Below are positions 7,468 to 16,808 of a DNA stretch of 64,000 nt, piece after piece. The notes below the pieces were generated by a model. The model ran no database searches and was not told the origin of the DNA. It was given only the letters and a program-made list of their open reading frames with translations. A program made the translations under genes and the position numbers. Within the stretch, counting starts at the first letter, position 1, and each line of letters opens with the position of its first letter. Source of the DNA: an uncultured Lachnospiraceae bacterium (lineage in GTDB: Bacteria > Bacillota > Clostridia > Lachnospirales > Lachnospiraceae); contig CACYWQ010000002.1 of the NCBI GenBank assembly GCA_902778165.1, positions 1-64,000 of the forward strand, written 5' to 3'.

Positions 7468-9084
7468 TTAGTTTTGTGACTTAAGTGTCGGGAACAACAA
7501 TACATCCCTTATAGCCGGACTGTCCGTTAACAACATACACAAACGGTCTATGCCATAGCCAATTCCCCCGGTAGGAGCCATTCCGATCTCCAGTGCATTA
7601 AGGAAATCTTCATCGGTGTGGTTGGCCTCTTCATCGCCCATATCTGCCAGTGCATCCTGGGCCTTGAATCTCTCCCTCTGGTCGATGGGATCGTTAAGCT
7701 CTGAATATGCATTACACATCTCCCAGCCGTTGATGAAAAGCTCAAATCTCTCCACATAGCCTTCCTTATCGGGCTTCTTCTTGGTAAGAGGGCTTATCTC
7801 TATCGGATGATCCATGATGAATGTAGGCTGCATCAGATGCTCCTCCACATACTCTTCAAAGAAGAGATTAAGGATATCGCCCTTCTTATGATGGGGCTCA
7901 AACTCCACATGCTTCTCCTTAGCGATCGCCTTGGCTGCCTCATCATCTGCGATGGCATCAAAGTCAACTCCTGCATATTTTTTCACTGCATCTATCATCG
8001 TCATACGCTCGAAAGGCTTGCCGAAATCAAGCGTAAGATCTCCGTAGTTAAATGTCGTCGTGCCGAGTACTTCCTGTGCCACATGACGGAACATGTTCTC
8101 TGTCAGATCCATCATTCCGTAGTAGTCGGTATATGCCTGATACAGCTCCATAAGCGTGAACTCGGGATTGTGTCTTGTATCAAGTCCCTCGTTACGGAAC
8201 ACTCTTCCGATCTCATATACTCTCTCAAGTCCGCCGACTATGAGTCTCTTAAGATACAGCTCAAGCGAGATACGAAGATTAAGATCTTCATCAAGCGCAT
8301 TGAAATGCGTCTGGAAAGGTCTTGCCGCTGCACCGCCTGCATTGGATACAAGCATAGGTGTCTCAACTTCCATGAAGCCCTGTGCATCCAGATAATGCCT
8401 TATGGATGATATGATCTTGGACCTCTTGATAAATGTATCCTTAACATCCGGATTCATGATAAGGTCCGTATATCTCTGTCTGTAACGAAGATCGGTATTG
8501 GTCAGTCCGTGGAACTTCTCAGGCAGGGGCTGTAAGTTCTTGGATAAGAGCGTTGTCTCCGTAGCATGAACGGATATCTCACCCTTCTGTGTGCGGAACA
8601 TATATCCCTTGACGCCGATGATATCGCCGACATCATACTTCTTAAAGTCGCCATAGGGTTCCTCGCCCAGTGCATCACGCGCCACATATACCTGCACGTC
8701 ACCCTTAAGGTCAGCCACATTACAGAAAGAAGCCTTACCCATCACACGCTTAAGCATTATACGTCCGGCAATGCTCACATTAATGGGAGATGCATCCATA
8801 ATCGCACGTCTCTCATTATAGTCTGCATTCACTGCTTCTCTTGCAGCTGCCTCATCCATACCGTCGGTATTAACTGAAGCTCTGCCTGCAAGGAGCTTAG
8901 CCTCAAGCTCCTCATACTCTGCCTTGGCATCTGCCGAATGATGATCCACATCATATTTGGTGATGACGAAAGGATCCTTGCCTGCTGCCTGAAGCGCCGC
9001 AAGCTTCTCTCTCTTATTCTTCCTTACTTGATTTAAGTCAACAGCGGGAGCGTTACCTGCTCCGCCCTGATTATTATCTCCCAT
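7468..9084 (-). CDS. lysS: Lysine--tRNA ligase (class II)
   Basis: The 538-residue protein charges tRNA-Lys with lysine. An OB-fold anticodon-binding domain (about 60-190) precedes the class II catalytic core. Seen are the motif 2 region YEIGRVFRNEGLDTRHNPEFT and motif 3 GIGYGIDRLCMLLTD. A 30-residue N-terminal extension with a Gly/Asn-rich start precedes the conserved part. Length is slightly above the usual 490-510. The start codon overlaps the greA stop (TAATG), so translation is coupled. The frame ends just before a strong terminator, which makes greA-lysS one unit. Confidence 0.97.
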   Translation of the reverse strand: MGDNNQGGAGNAPAVDLNQVRKNKREKLAALQAAGKDPFVITKYDVDHHSADAKAEYEELEAKLLAGRASVNTDGMDEAAAREAVNADYNERRAIMDASPINVSIAGRIMLKRVMGKASFCNVADLKGDVQVYVARDALGEEPYGDFKKYDVGDIIGVKGYMFRTQKGEISVHATETTLLSKNLQPLPEKFHGLTNTDLRYRQRYTDLIMNPDVKDTFIKRSKIISSIRHYLDAQGFMEVETPMLVSNAGGAAARPFQTHFNALDEDLNLRISLELYLKRLIVGGLERVYEIGRVFRNEGLDTRHNPEFTLMELYQAYTDYYGMMDLTENMFRHVAQEVLGTTTFNYGDLTLDFGKPFERMTMIDAVKKYAGVDFDAIADDEAAKAIAKEKHVEFEPHHKKGDILNLFFEEYVEEHLMQPTFIMDHPIEISPLTKKKPDKEGYVERFELFINGWEMCNAYSELNDPIDQRERFKAQDALADMGDEEANHTDEDFLNALEIGMAPTGGIGYGIDRLCMLLTDSPAIRDVLLFPTLKSQN

Positions 9085-9566
9085 TAGTTCGACCTCTGAA
9101 TCTCAAGAACCTTATACTTAAGCACGCCGGTAGGTGTCTCAACCTTAACGGTCTCACCCTTCTTAGCACCGATAAGTGCCTTACCAACAGGTGACTCGTT
9201 AGAAATCTTACCGTTTAATGAGTTAGCCTCAGTAGAACCAACCACCTTATACTCAAGATCCTCTTTAAATTCCATATCTCTGATCTTAACACGGCATCCG
9301 ATGCTGATTGTCTCAGTATCAACTTCATCCTCATCGATAACTTCCGCATTCTTAAGAATCTTCTCGAGTTCTTCGATACGTGCCTCGATCTCTCTCTGCT
9401 CATCCTTGGCTGCATCATACTCAGCGTTCTCGGACAAATCGCCCTGAGCTCTTGCTTCTTTAATCTTCTGAGCTACTTCCTTACGTCTTACGACCTTGAG
9501 ATTCTCAAGTTCTTCTTCATAAGCCTTAAGTCCTTCGTAAGTAAGGATATTCTTCTTATCTTCCAT
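9084..9566 (-). CDS. greA: Transcription elongation factor GreA
   Basis: The 160-residue protein is a full-length GreA, which stimulates transcript cleavage by RNA polymerase to rescue backtracked complexes. The N-terminal antiparallel coiled coil carries the acidic tip ([20 protein letters not shown]), with the D-L-S-E-N-A-E-Y signature. The C-terminal FKBP-like domain has [28 protein letters not shown] precedes the ATG. It is the first gene of greA-lysS, behind a consensus promoter at 9645-9673. Confidence 0.97.
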   Translation of the reverse strand: MEDKKNILTYEGLKAYEEELENLKVVRRKEVAQKIKEARAQGDLSENAEYDAAKDEQREIEARIEELEKILKNAEVIDEDEVDTETISIGCRVKIRDMEFKEDLEYKVVGSTEANSLNGKISNESPVGKALIGAKKGETVKVETPTGVLKYKVLEIQRSN

Positions 9567-9644
9567 CTCTGCATCTCCTTATATTATCGTTATTTCCGCC
9601 TCATTTACGCGAAATCAATATATTCTCCCAATCATAACTAGCCT

Positions 9645-9673
9645 ATTATAGCCATTTACCGCGGTAGTGTCAA
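9645..9673 (-). promoter_or_regulatory. Consensus sigma-70/A promoter of greA-lysS
   Basis: On the minus strand TTGACA (9668-9673) and TATAAT (9645-9650) are separated by exactly 17 bases. Both hexamers are perfect. It lies about 80 bases before greA and just after the stop of the upstream glycosyltransferase, so greA-lysS has its own strong start. Confidence 0.85.
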
Positions 9674-9685
9674 GGTTGCGGGCAC

Positions 9686-10630
9686 CTAGCCAAGGAACTT
9701 ACCGGGGATCTCTTCCTGATATCTGACATCCAGATGCGCCTCGGCCTCATGTATGGCGTTGTAATACCATAACTTCGCCTCGTTATCATTACCGACTTCT
9801 CTGAAATAATCACCCAATTCACAGCACAATTCGCTGCTCATCACATTGCCTGCTGCCGCCCTTGTCACATACTTAATGAATCCCGGTATGTCATTATCCA
9901 TTCGGCATATCCTTGCCCCTATGGTAAAAACGCGAGCAACTTGCTCATCCGTAAGGCCTTCACGATCTGCCAGCTCCGTGACGAACGCCTTCGCATGAAG
10001 GTAATTCTCTTTATCTCCCGCAATGAACAGTTCCTTACAATATATCTCTATGAGTCTGTCGCTTAATATCTCCCCTGAATCTATAAGCCTCTCAAACGCC
10101 GCAAGATCTCTTGCTCCATGGCCCTCACCCGGCCTGTGAATAATATCGATATCACTGTCATATACTCTTGGCTGCAATCTTACGGCTTCATGTATTGTCT
10201 CTTCCCAGATGAAAGGTCTAAGTCGCTTATATAACTTCGGCCGTAATTCTCTGTCGAAACTGTATATCGTATTATTCTGAAGCTGATTGCAGTAATACAT
10301 CTGCACTATGTCTATATCATTATCAAGCACCTGTTTAAGTGCCACGAACTTATCAATATTATCTTTATCAATTTCCTCATCCGCATCTGCCGAATAGATA
10401 TAATCACAACTCGCTAGAGAGAAGGCATGATTCCTAGCATCACTGAAACTTCCGGTCCATACAAAGTCAGAGACTTTATCCGTATACCCACGTGCAATCT
10501 CCTTGGTTGAGTCGGTTGAACCCGTATCAACTACTATGATCTCATCGGCTATCGGCACCAAGGATTTAAGGCAAGTATCAAGCTTATCTGCCTCATTTTT
10601 AACAATCATACATACGCTAATAGTGATCAT
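9686..10630 (-). CDS. Glycosyltransferase family 2 protein
   Basis: The 314-residue protein starts with the GT-A fold pattern ISVCMIVKNEADKLDTCLKS and IIVVDTGSTDSTKEIA, then YSADADEEID with the metal-binding D-x-D. After about residue 230 it is helical and TPR-like (LCCELGDYFREVGNDNEAKL). This is the layout of SunS/TPR-type glycosyltransferases that modify proteins or glycans. The acceptor is unknown. It is the last gene of the block running from argF or birA down to here, with short gaps between genes. Confidence 0.85.
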   Translation of the reverse strand: MITISVCMIVKNEADKLDTCLKSLVPIADEIIVVDTGSTDSTKEIARGYTDKVSDFVWTGSFSDARNHAFSLASCDYIYSADADEEIDKDNIDKFVALKQVLDNDIDIVQMYYCNQLQNNTIYSFDRELRPKLYKRLRPFIWEETIHEAVRLQPRVYDSDIDIIHRPGEGHGARDLAAFERLIDSGEILSDRLIEIYCKELFIAGDKENYLHAKAFVTELADREGLTDEQVARVFTIGARICRMDNDIPGFIKYVTRAAAGNVMSSELCCELGDYFREVGNDNEAKLWYYNAIHEAEAHLDVRYQEEIPGKFLG

Positions 10631-10654
10631 CGATTATCTCCGTTTACATACTGT

Positions 10655-11632
10655 TTAGCCAAACGCTTCCCTGACTACACTCTCAATATCCTGCATGCTC
10701 TCCATCGCATTGACTCTGCCGCGCAGCTTCGCACCTCCCGGCATTCCCGCGCTGTACCAGCTTACATGCTTACGCATCTCTCGGACTCCTATGTATTCGC
10801 CCTTATACTTAAGTTGCAATCTCGCATGTTTAAGTATCGTATCAAGTACCTCCTGTCTTGACGGTCTGTCACATGACACTCCTGTCATAAGATACTGTCT
10901 TATCTCTCTGAATATGAACGGGTTACCTCTGGTTGCACGACCTATTGCCACACCGTCACATCCCGTCTTCTTAATCAGGCTTGCTGCACTCTCACCGTCT
11001 GTTACATCACCGTTGCCTATTACGGGTATATTAACTGCATTCTTAACCGCTGCGATTATATCCCAATCGGCTGTTCCGCTGTAGTACTGTTCCCTTGTTC
11101 TTCCATGCACGGTGATTGCCGCCGCTCCGGATTCCTGTGCAACATGCGCAAGCTCTGTCGCATTGACATGCTCATCATCAAATCCTTTACGGATCTTAAC
11201 AGTCACAGGCTTATCTATGGCTCCGGATACCGCTTCTATTATCTTGCCCGCCTTAACGGGATCTTTCATCAGAGCACTGCCCTCGCCGTTATTAACTACC
11301 TTGGGAACCGGACACCCCATGTTGATATCAAGAATCGCAAACGGCTTATCTTCTATCTTACGTGCCATATCGGCCATAAGCTTGGGTTCGCTTCCAAATA
11401 ACTGAAGAGAAACAGGTACTTCATCAGGATGTATTTCCATAAGCGCTTCGGTATTCTTGTTATTATAGTATATCGCCTTGGCACTTACCATCTCCATGCA
11501 CTGAAGCGAAGAGCCGTAGCCTGCACATAACAGACGAAATGGCAGGTCCGTCACACCTGCCATGGGAGCCAGTATTATATTTCCTTTAAGTGTGACATTC
11601 CCTATCTTAAGATCACGGTATAAATCTGCCAT
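10655..11632 (-). CDS. dusB: tRNA-dihydrouridine synthase
   Basis: The 325-residue FMN enzyme reduces specific uridines of tRNA to dihydrouridine. Seen are the N-terminal ILAPMAGVTDLPFRLLC, the catalytic Cys in DINMGCPVPKVVNNGEGSAL, the RNA/FMN segment VTVKIRKGFDD, ITVHGRTREQYYSG, and VIGNGDVTDG. The TIM barrel and the C-terminal helical domain are complete. DusB-type is preferred from the MGCPVPKV motif. coaX starts 9 bases upstream, so they are likely co-transcribed. Confidence 0.93.
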   Translation of the reverse strand: MADLYRDLKIGNVTLKGNIILAPMAGVTDLPFRLLCAGYGSSLQCMEMVSAKAIYYNNKNTEALMEIHPDEVPVSLQLFGSEPKLMADMARKIEDKPFAILDINMGCPVPKVVNNGEGSALMKDPVKAGKIIEAVSGAIDKPVTVKIRKGFDDEHVNATELAHVAQESGAAAITVHGRTREQYYSGTADWDIIAAVKNAVNIPVIGNGDVTDGESAASLIKKTGCDGVAIGRATRGNPFIFREIRQYLMTGVSCDRPSRQEVLDTILKHARLQLKYKGEYIGVREMRKHVSWYSAGMPGGAKLRGRVNAMESMQDIESVVREAFG

Positions 11633-11641
11633 TTAAATCCT

Positions 11642-12412
11642 TTATCGTCTGTTCTTATTGTATATGAATCTGAGTCCTTCCAATGTAAGCGTAGAGTCAT
11701 ATACATCTATCAAATCCGTCTCATCTGCAACGATTCGTCCAAGGCCACCTGTAGCTACGACCTTCATCTTATCAAGTCCCGCTTCTTTTTTGACCTGATT
11801 GATTATATACTCGGTCTGACCGATCTGTCCGTATACAAGACCTGCCTGCATTGAACTAATGGTCTCCTGAGCCAGGATACTCTTTGGCTTACGAATCTCG
11901 ATCTCCGGAAGCTTAGCCGTATCTTCCCACAGTGCCTTGGCACTTATTCTGATACCCGGTGCCGTAATACCTGCGGCGAATTCTCCGCTCTCAGTCACCA
12001 GATCGTATGTTGTTGCCGTACCGAAATCAAGCACAAGAATCGGTCCGCCGTATTTCTCATATGCGCCTACCGCATCGACAATTCTGTCAGGTCCTATCTC
12101 CTTGGGATTCTCGGTAATGATCTTAATTCCCGTCTTAACACCGGCACCGACAGTCATGGGCTTATCATGCACATACTTAACGATTCCGCTTGTGAGGGAG
12201 TACATTATGTTCGGAACAACGCTTGCTATGATACAGCCGTCGATCTTCTCATAATCGATGCCGTTCATCTGAAGCAACCCTCTTATCTCTATTCCGTATT
12301 CATCCGAAGTTCTCGGTGTCTTACTCATCATCCTGAATGTGGTTACAAGTTCTTCACCCTCATATACTCCGTATGTGATATTCGTATTACCTACATCTAC
12401 AACTAATAACAT
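11642..12412 (-). CDS. coaX: Type III pantothenate kinase
   Basis: The 256-residue protein phosphorylates pantothenate, the first step of CoA synthesis. It shows the ASKHA-fold signature [21 protein letters not shown] at the N-terminus, VGADRI-like [19 protein letters not shown], and the [11 protein letters not shown] phosphate loop. Length is typical for the family. It lies in a block with birA, and the two cofactor genes are neighbours in many bacteria. Confidence 0.95.
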   Translation of the reverse strand: MLLVVDVGNTNITYGVYEGEELVTTFRMMSKTPRTSDEYGIEIRGLLQMNGIDYEKIDGCIIASVVPNIMYSLTSGIVKYVHDKPMTVGAGVKTGIKIITENPKEIGPDRIVDAVGAYEKYGGPILVLDFGTATTYDLVTESGEFAAGITAPGIRISAKALWEDTAKLPEIEIRKPKSILAQETISSMQAGLVYGQIGQTEYIINQVKKEAGLDKMKVVATGGLGRIVADETDLIDVYDSTLTLEGLRFIYNKNRR

Positions 12413-12433
12413 ATAATTCTCCCTGCATTTAAA

Positions 12434-12787
12434 TTATTCCAAATCAACAGACTCATGCAATACCATGACCCTGTAATATAGCTCTAAGCTCTGGAGCAAC
12501 TCCTGCTTCGTATCCTTGATCTTACGAATAAGCAATCCCGCTCCTATCTCATCATAGAGATAATCTTCATCAGCCGCCTGCGTCGTGAATATCAATTCAC
12601 CGTCTTCTTCGAAACCTATCGTGAAGATTCCGCCGACTTCTTCCGTAAAAAGCACACAGATTATGTGCAACTCATCTTTAATCGATTCGGGCAACTTATC
12701 GAACTCTTTATTAAAATAATACTTCTGCTCATATGCATTGGCACCGCATAAGACCATGCCTTCGCTGTTAGCCGACATATCAGACAT
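12434..12787 (-). CDS. Small conserved protein, DUF6145-like
   Basis: The 117-residue soluble protein has VLCGANAYEQKYYFN, then LPESIKDELHIICVLFTEEVGG, and a C-terminal LLQSLELYYRVMVL. From memory this matches the family named DUF6145, which is common in Lachnospiraceae and found between coaX and birA. Function is unknown. The start at 12787 overlaps the birA stop by 8 bases, and GAGGAG lies just upstream inside birA, so translation is probably coupled. Confidence 0.65.
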   Translation of the reverse strand: MSDMSANSEGMVLCGANAYEQKYYFNKEFDKLPESIKDELHIICVLFTEEVGGIFTIGFEEDGELIFTTQAADEDYLYDEIGAGLLIRKIKDTKQELLQSLELYYRVMVLHESVDLE

Positions 12788-13616
12788 ATCCGTATACTCC
12801 TCTTACAGATACTTCTCCGGCAAAAATATGATGCCACTCACCATCCGGTGTCTCGACAAGGAGTCTTCCCATGTCATCGATTCCTCTTGCGATTCCTTCT
12901 ATGGATTCGGAAGGATCCATGACCCTGACATTAAGATTCCTGTTTATAAGCAGGGCATTATATTCATACATAAGTTCTGACATATTGCCGGTTAAACAGA
13001 ACTTATCATAGTAGGCTTCAAGGTTCTCAAGCACAGATGCGGCGATCGCTTCTCTGTCAAGGGGAAGCAATTCCTCCGATTCATTAATAAGTGAGGTGGC
13101 TATATCCGCTATCTCTTCAGGCATATAAGTCTGATTGACATTAATTCCTATTCCCACTATTACACAATAATGGCCTGCGCCGATCTCAAGTTCAGTCAAG
13201 ATCCCGCAGACCTTACGACCTCCTATAAGGACATCATTGGGCCACTTAATCTGAGGTTCCAAGCCGGTCTTCTCTTTAATCGTCTTGGCAACCGCCAAGG
13301 CTGACACAAGTGTCACCATCGATATGCTCTCTGCCCCTAACCCCGGCTGAAGCAATACAGACATGGCAATATTGGTACCGACCTCATCGATCCATTCTCT
13401 TCCTATTCTGCCCTTGCCCTTGGTCTGGTGATCGGCAAGAACGGTAAGGCCATGATGAATAGAACCCACAATCATCTTACTGACTTTGCCGGCTTCTCCC
13501 TCAATAGTCTGACCGTCGAGAAGAAGTCTCTTAATAACTTCATTCGTCGAATCAGTCTTATCAAGCCATATATATTGCTTGCCTATTTGGTTGGTATTGC
13601 ATTGCAACTTATGCAT
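12780..13616 (-). CDS. birA: Biotin--[acetyl-CoA-carboxylase] ligase
   Basis: The 278-residue enzyme activates biotin as biotinyl-AMP and attaches it to carboxylases. The biotin-binding loop reads KGKGRIGREW (the GRGRRGR motif), followed by IKWPNDVLIGGRKVCGIL, which carries the catalytic Lys, and IVGIGINVNQ. There is no N-terminal helix-turn-helix, so it is a single-function class I ligase that does not act as a repressor. A short C-terminal SH3-like domain is present. GGAGG precedes the start. Confidence 0.93.
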   Translation of the reverse strand: MHKLQCNTNQIGKQYIWLDKTDSTNEVIKRLLLDGQTIEGEAGKVSKMIVGSIHHGLTVLADHQTKGKGRIGREWIDEVGTNIAMSVLLQPGLGAESISMVTLVSALAVAKTIKEKTGLEPQIKWPNDVLIGGRKVCGILTELEIGAGHYCVIVGIGINVNQTYMPEEIADIATSLINESEELLPLDREAIAASVLENLEAYYDKFCLTGNMSELMYEYNALLINRNLNVRVMDPSESIEGIARGIDDMGRLLVETPDGEWHHIFAGEVSVRGVYGYV

Positions 13617-13651
13617 GTAATTAACCTCCGGGCAGTACTCTGCTTATCGTA

Positions 13652-14653
13652 TCAGAAGGCTCCCATTGTTGCGGCCATTATAGCCTTAATAGTATGCATT
13701 CTGTTCTCTGCTTCTTTAAATACAACCGACTGTGAAGATTCGAATACCTCATCAGTCACTTCAAGTTCGGTGAATCCGAACTGCTCACCCTTCTCCTTAC
13801 CTATCTCTGTCTTAAGATCATGGAAGGCGGGAAGACAATGCATGAATATCGCATCCTTGCCCGCGCGCTCCATAACAGCCTTATTAACCTGGTAAGGTGA
13901 GAGATCTCTTATACGCTCAGCCCAAGCCTCATCGGGCTCACCCATTGATACCCATACATCCGTATATACTACATCCTGATTCTTCGTACCCTCTACGGGA
14001 TCATCGGTAAGAGTGATGCTTCCGCCGGTCTTAGCCGCTATCTCACGACATGTAGCCGTAAGCTTCTCATCAGGGAAATATGCCTTGTTGGAGCAAAGTG
14101 TTAAATGCATGCCCATCTTGGCACATGTCACCATCCATGAATTGGCCATGTTATATCTTGCATCTCCAAGATACACAACTCTTACGTCCTTAATACGACC
14201 GAGTTCCTCTTTGATAGTGAGAAGATCCGCTATCATCTGCGTCGGATGAAACTCATTGGTCAGACCGTTCCACACAGGTACGGTTGCATAGTGTGCCAAT
14301 TCCTCAACTATCTCCTGGCCGAAGCCTCTGTACTCTATTCCGTCAAACATTCCGCACAATACCCTTGCGGTATCAGCAATGCTTTCTTTCTTACCTATCT
14401 GAGAACTCTTGGGATCTAAGTATGTTGTTCCCATTCCGAGATCGTGGGCTGCCACTTCGAATGAACATCTGGTACGTGTACTTGTCTTCTCGAAAATAAG
14501 AGCGATATTCTTGCCTCTTAACTTATCGACAAGCACTCCCTTCTTCTTCATGAACTTAAGATCTGCCGCCAAATCCACAAGATACTCTATCTCTTCGGGA
14601 GTATAATCAAGCAGTTTCAAAAAATCTCTTCCTTTAAGATCGATGTTACCCAT
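13652..14653 (-). CDS. argF: Ornithine carbamoyltransferase
   Basis: The 333-residue enzyme makes citrulline from carbamoyl phosphate and ornithine. It has the carbamoyl-phosphate loop EKTSTRTR, the [10 protein letters not shown] segment, DVWVSMGE, whose SMG loop binds ornithine, and HCLPAFHD with the active-site Cys. It stands alone here, without other arginine genes. It could therefore be biosynthetic or catabolic (arcB); sequence does not decide. A strong terminator lies upstream at 14713-14746, closing the wall-hydrolase gene. Confidence 0.93.
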   Translation of the reverse strand: MGNIDLKGRDFLKLLDYTPEEIEYLVDLAADLKFMKKKGVLVDKLRGKNIALIFEKTSTRTRCSFEVAAHDLGMGTTYLDPKSSQIGKKESIADTARVLCGMFDGIEYRGFGQEIVEELAHYATVPVWNGLTNEFHPTQMIADLLTIKEELGRIKDVRVVYLGDARYNMANSWMVTCAKMGMHLTLCSNKAYFPDEKLTATCREIAAKTGGSITLTDDPVEGTKNQDVVYTDVWVSMGEPDEAWAERIRDLSPYQVNKAVMERAGKDAIFMHCLPAFHDLKTEIGKEKGEQFGFTELEVTDEVFESSQSVVFKEAENRMHTIKAIMAATMGAF

Positions 14654-14712
14654 TCCTTCTCTCCTGATCTGATATCATTTCTTACAGACGAATTAAATTA
14701 TCGCCCTAAAAT

Positions 14713-14746
14713 AATGGTGAGTGATAAATGATTATCACTCACCATT
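14713..14746 (-). terminator. 15-bp perfect hairpin terminator
   Basis: AATGGTGAGTGATAA pairs perfectly with its complement around a 4-base loop. The minus-strand side is followed by ATTTT-rich sequence. It lies 28 bases after the stop of the cell-wall hydrolase gene. Confidence 0.75.
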
Positions 14747-14773
14747 TGATTTTACTACAAAAATCGGCATTTA

Positions 14774-15871
14774 TCAATAGAAGACATGTGCTCCTATGAC
14801 TATTCCTTCCTGTCCTGTCCAACGCCTGAAGTGTGTCGCAGTGCCAACATTGGTATTACCCGCGATTGCTTCGCTTGCTGCCTGTAATGCCGTGGCCGGA
14901 ACTCCTGCCTGAACTCTGGCAGCCACCTTACCGTTAAGAGCCGGTGTGAACTGGCCCGAAGCATATATGACACCGGATACCGTATTGGGATATGCCGCGG
15001 AACGAACTCTGTTCATAACGACCGCTGCAACGGCAAGCTGTCCTTCATAAGGCTGATTACCTGCCTCACAGTATACAAGTGCTCCAAGAAGAGTCTCATC
15101 CGGAGCATCTACCGCTACGGCTCCCAGGTTCTTCTTAAGTTTGGCTTTCTCTTCTTTCTCTCTGCGTTCGCGTTCCTTGATATCCTCATAGGTCTCACCC
15201 GCGTCCACCGAGAATTTAATATCCAGATACTCAGATGATAAGAAGCCTTCTTCTCCTTCGAATTCGATAGCCACCCAATCATCCGTGGAATGTTCAGTTA
15301 TAACCTCTATCTGATCACCGCGTTTGACTAAGCCCCATACTCCGGCATCCTCTGATGCCTCCTTACGGACTCTTAATGCATCGGCATTGACACTTGCTAA
15401 GGTAATACCCACGCTCTGTGCCAGTTCCTCCGCTTCTTCATCAAACAGCAAGTACTCATTACTGCACCAGCCGATCAATTTGCCGGATTGAATCTTCGTC
15501 CAATCTCCGTCTGTGTCCAGAATCGTTCCTCCGCAGTCCGCATACAGCAGACCTACTTTGGATGATTCTTCATTAGGCTCTTCGCGTACGTTAAGTGATT
15601 GACGTACATTAGCCATGACGAGATCGGACATATGGGAATCAGGATCGTCTGAATCCGGATCTGCCGAATCATCCGACCCCTCTTCGGAAGATTCGATGTC
15701 CGCCCCTCTGTCGAGTGAATCCAATACCTTAGCGGCACCTTGGTTAAGCTCAGACAGAGAATATCTGCTTGTTGCAGCCATCACGGCATTTGACTTCACC
15801 ATTGCTATGGCCGCTACTCCGACCAGTGCCGTGGCAAGTCCGCGAAGAAGCCTTCTGCTTCTTCTCTTCAT
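14774..15871 (-). CDS. Secreted SH3-domain cell-wall hydrolase (SleB-like)
   Basis: The 365-residue protein begins with a basic stretch and a hydrophobic signal (LRGLATALVGVAAIAMV..AVMAATS). An acidic Asp/Ser linker (about 50-80) is followed by two bacterial SH3 domains (about 85-145 and 155-215). A charged helix links these to a C-terminal Hydrolase_2 domain (about 260-365) with the Glu-bearing segment LLGALVYCEAGNQPYEGQ. This fold is that of the spore cortex-lytic enzyme SleB, but vegetative wall hydrolases share it. It acts outside the membrane on peptidoglycan. A 16-bp palindrome lies about 70 bases upstream. Confidence 0.85.
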   Translation of the reverse strand: MKRRSRRLLRGLATALVGVAAIAMVKSNAVMAATSRYSLSELNQGAAKVLDSLDRGADIESSEEGSDDSADPDSDDPDSHMSDLVMANVRQSLNVREEPNEESSKVGLLYADCGGTILDTDGDWTKIQSGKLIGWCSNEYLLFDEEAEELAQSVGITLASVNADALRVRKEASEDAGVWGLVKRGDQIEVITEHSTDDWVAIEFEGEEGFLSSEYLDIKFSVDAGETYEDIKERERREKEEKAKLKKNLGAVAVDAPDETLLGALVYCEAGNQPYEGQLAVAAVVMNRVRSAAYPNTVSGVIYASGQFTPALNGKVAARVQAGVPATALQAASEAIAGNTNVGTATHFRRWTGQEGIVIGAHVFY

Positions 15872-15939
15872 AGTAGTTTTTGCTCCGTTTTGTCTTAATC
15901 TGTTAGATGTCTTAAGGCACCAATTCTCACATGGCGCCA

Positions 15940-15955
15940 GTTAAGAAATCTTAAC
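15940..15955. promoter_or_regulatory. Palindrome GTTAAGA-AA-TCTTAAC
   Basis: A perfect 7-base inverted repeat with a 2-base centre lies between the wall-hydrolase gene and the RNA methyltransferase stop. It has the size and symmetry of an operator. It may control the hydrolase; no regulator can be named. Confidence 0.4.
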
Positions 15956-15972
15956 AAATTATGACGCGGTTG

Positions 15973-16800
15973 TCAAATTTCCGGCTTTCTGTAGTGTTCA
16001 TACATAAGCACAGATGCCGCAACAGAGGCATTCAGGCTCTCAAGTTCACCTTCCATCGGTATTCTTACATACTCATCCGCCAAATCTGCGGTCTCTTCCT
16101 TAAGACCATTGCCTTCGTTGCCTATTAAGAATGCAGTATCTGCATATGATATCTCATTGTGGTATTTCTTGCCCTTAAGATGTGCGGCATATACTTTGAT
16201 TCCGTCAGCCTTAAGTTCTGCTATACGAGCCGACAGGTCGTCTGTATATATGTAAGGCATTCGGTATATTGAACCCATAGTTGCCCTGACTGTTTTGGGA
16301 TTATATATATCCACACAACCTTCACTTAATATGATACCGGATGCGCCGGCACCTTCTGCGGTTCTGAATATCGTGCCCAAATTACCCGGATCCTGTATAT
16401 CCTCAAGCACCATAACAAGCCTTCTGCCATCGCCGTTGCTTCGAACGCCTCGTCTAAGAATATCTTTCATTGTATACGAAGGTGTACTTAAGATGCAGAG
16501 TATTCCCTGAGGAGTCTGAGTATCGGATATTCGCGCCATCTGCTCGGTTGTGATTATCTCATGATCCATCCATCCTATCATTTCGGATATACTAAGGCCC
16601 TTATCCGACGGATTACTAAGGCAAGTCTCTTTGTCTATATGGTCAAGGAAATCCTGAGTGACATAGACTTCCTTCACCCATTCAAGCGGAGCCTCCATAA
16701 ACATCTTCGGTCCTTCGATTACAAAGAGGCCCGCCTCACGGCGAGCCTTGGATTTCTCATTCAGCTTATGAATCTCTTTAATCTTTGCGTTGGTTAACAT
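15973..16800 (-). CDS. TrmH/SpoU-family RNA 2'-O-methyltransferase
   Basis: The 275-residue protein has the three SPOUT motifs: DPGNLGTIFRTAEGAGASG (motif 1, with the catalytic Arg), FLIGNEGNGL (motif 2) and SLNASVAASVLMYE (motif 3). These form the knotted SAM site. An N-terminal substrate-binding domain is present. The RNA target, rRNA or tRNA, is not decided by sequence. pfkA starts 8 bases upstream of its start, so the two are probably one transcript from the promoter at 17846-17874. Confidence 0.9.
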   Translation of the reverse strand: MLTNAKIKEIHKLNEKSKARREAGLFVIEGPKMFMEAPLEWVKEVYVTQDFLDHIDKETCLSNPSDKGLSISEMIGWMDHEIITTEQMARISDTQTPQGILCILSTPSYTMKDILRRGVRSNGDGRRLVMVLEDIQDPGNLGTIFRTAEGAGASGIILSEGCVDIYNPKTVRATMGSIYRMPYIYTDDLSARIAELKADGIKVYAAHLKGKKYHNEISYADTAFLIGNEGNGLKEETADLADEYVRIPMEGELESLNASVAASVLMYEHYRKPEI

Positions 16801-16808
16801 AACTAGTC

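Noticed and set aside
7807..8409. A 200-codon open frame on the plus strand opposite lysS
   Set aside because: It is fully antisense to a certain gene, has no ribosome binding site, and its composition follows the codon pattern of lysS read backwards.
14774..15871. Proof of spore formation from the SleB-like domain
   Set aside because: The same hydrolase domain occurs in non-sporing Lachnospiraceae, and no other sporulation gene is in the window.
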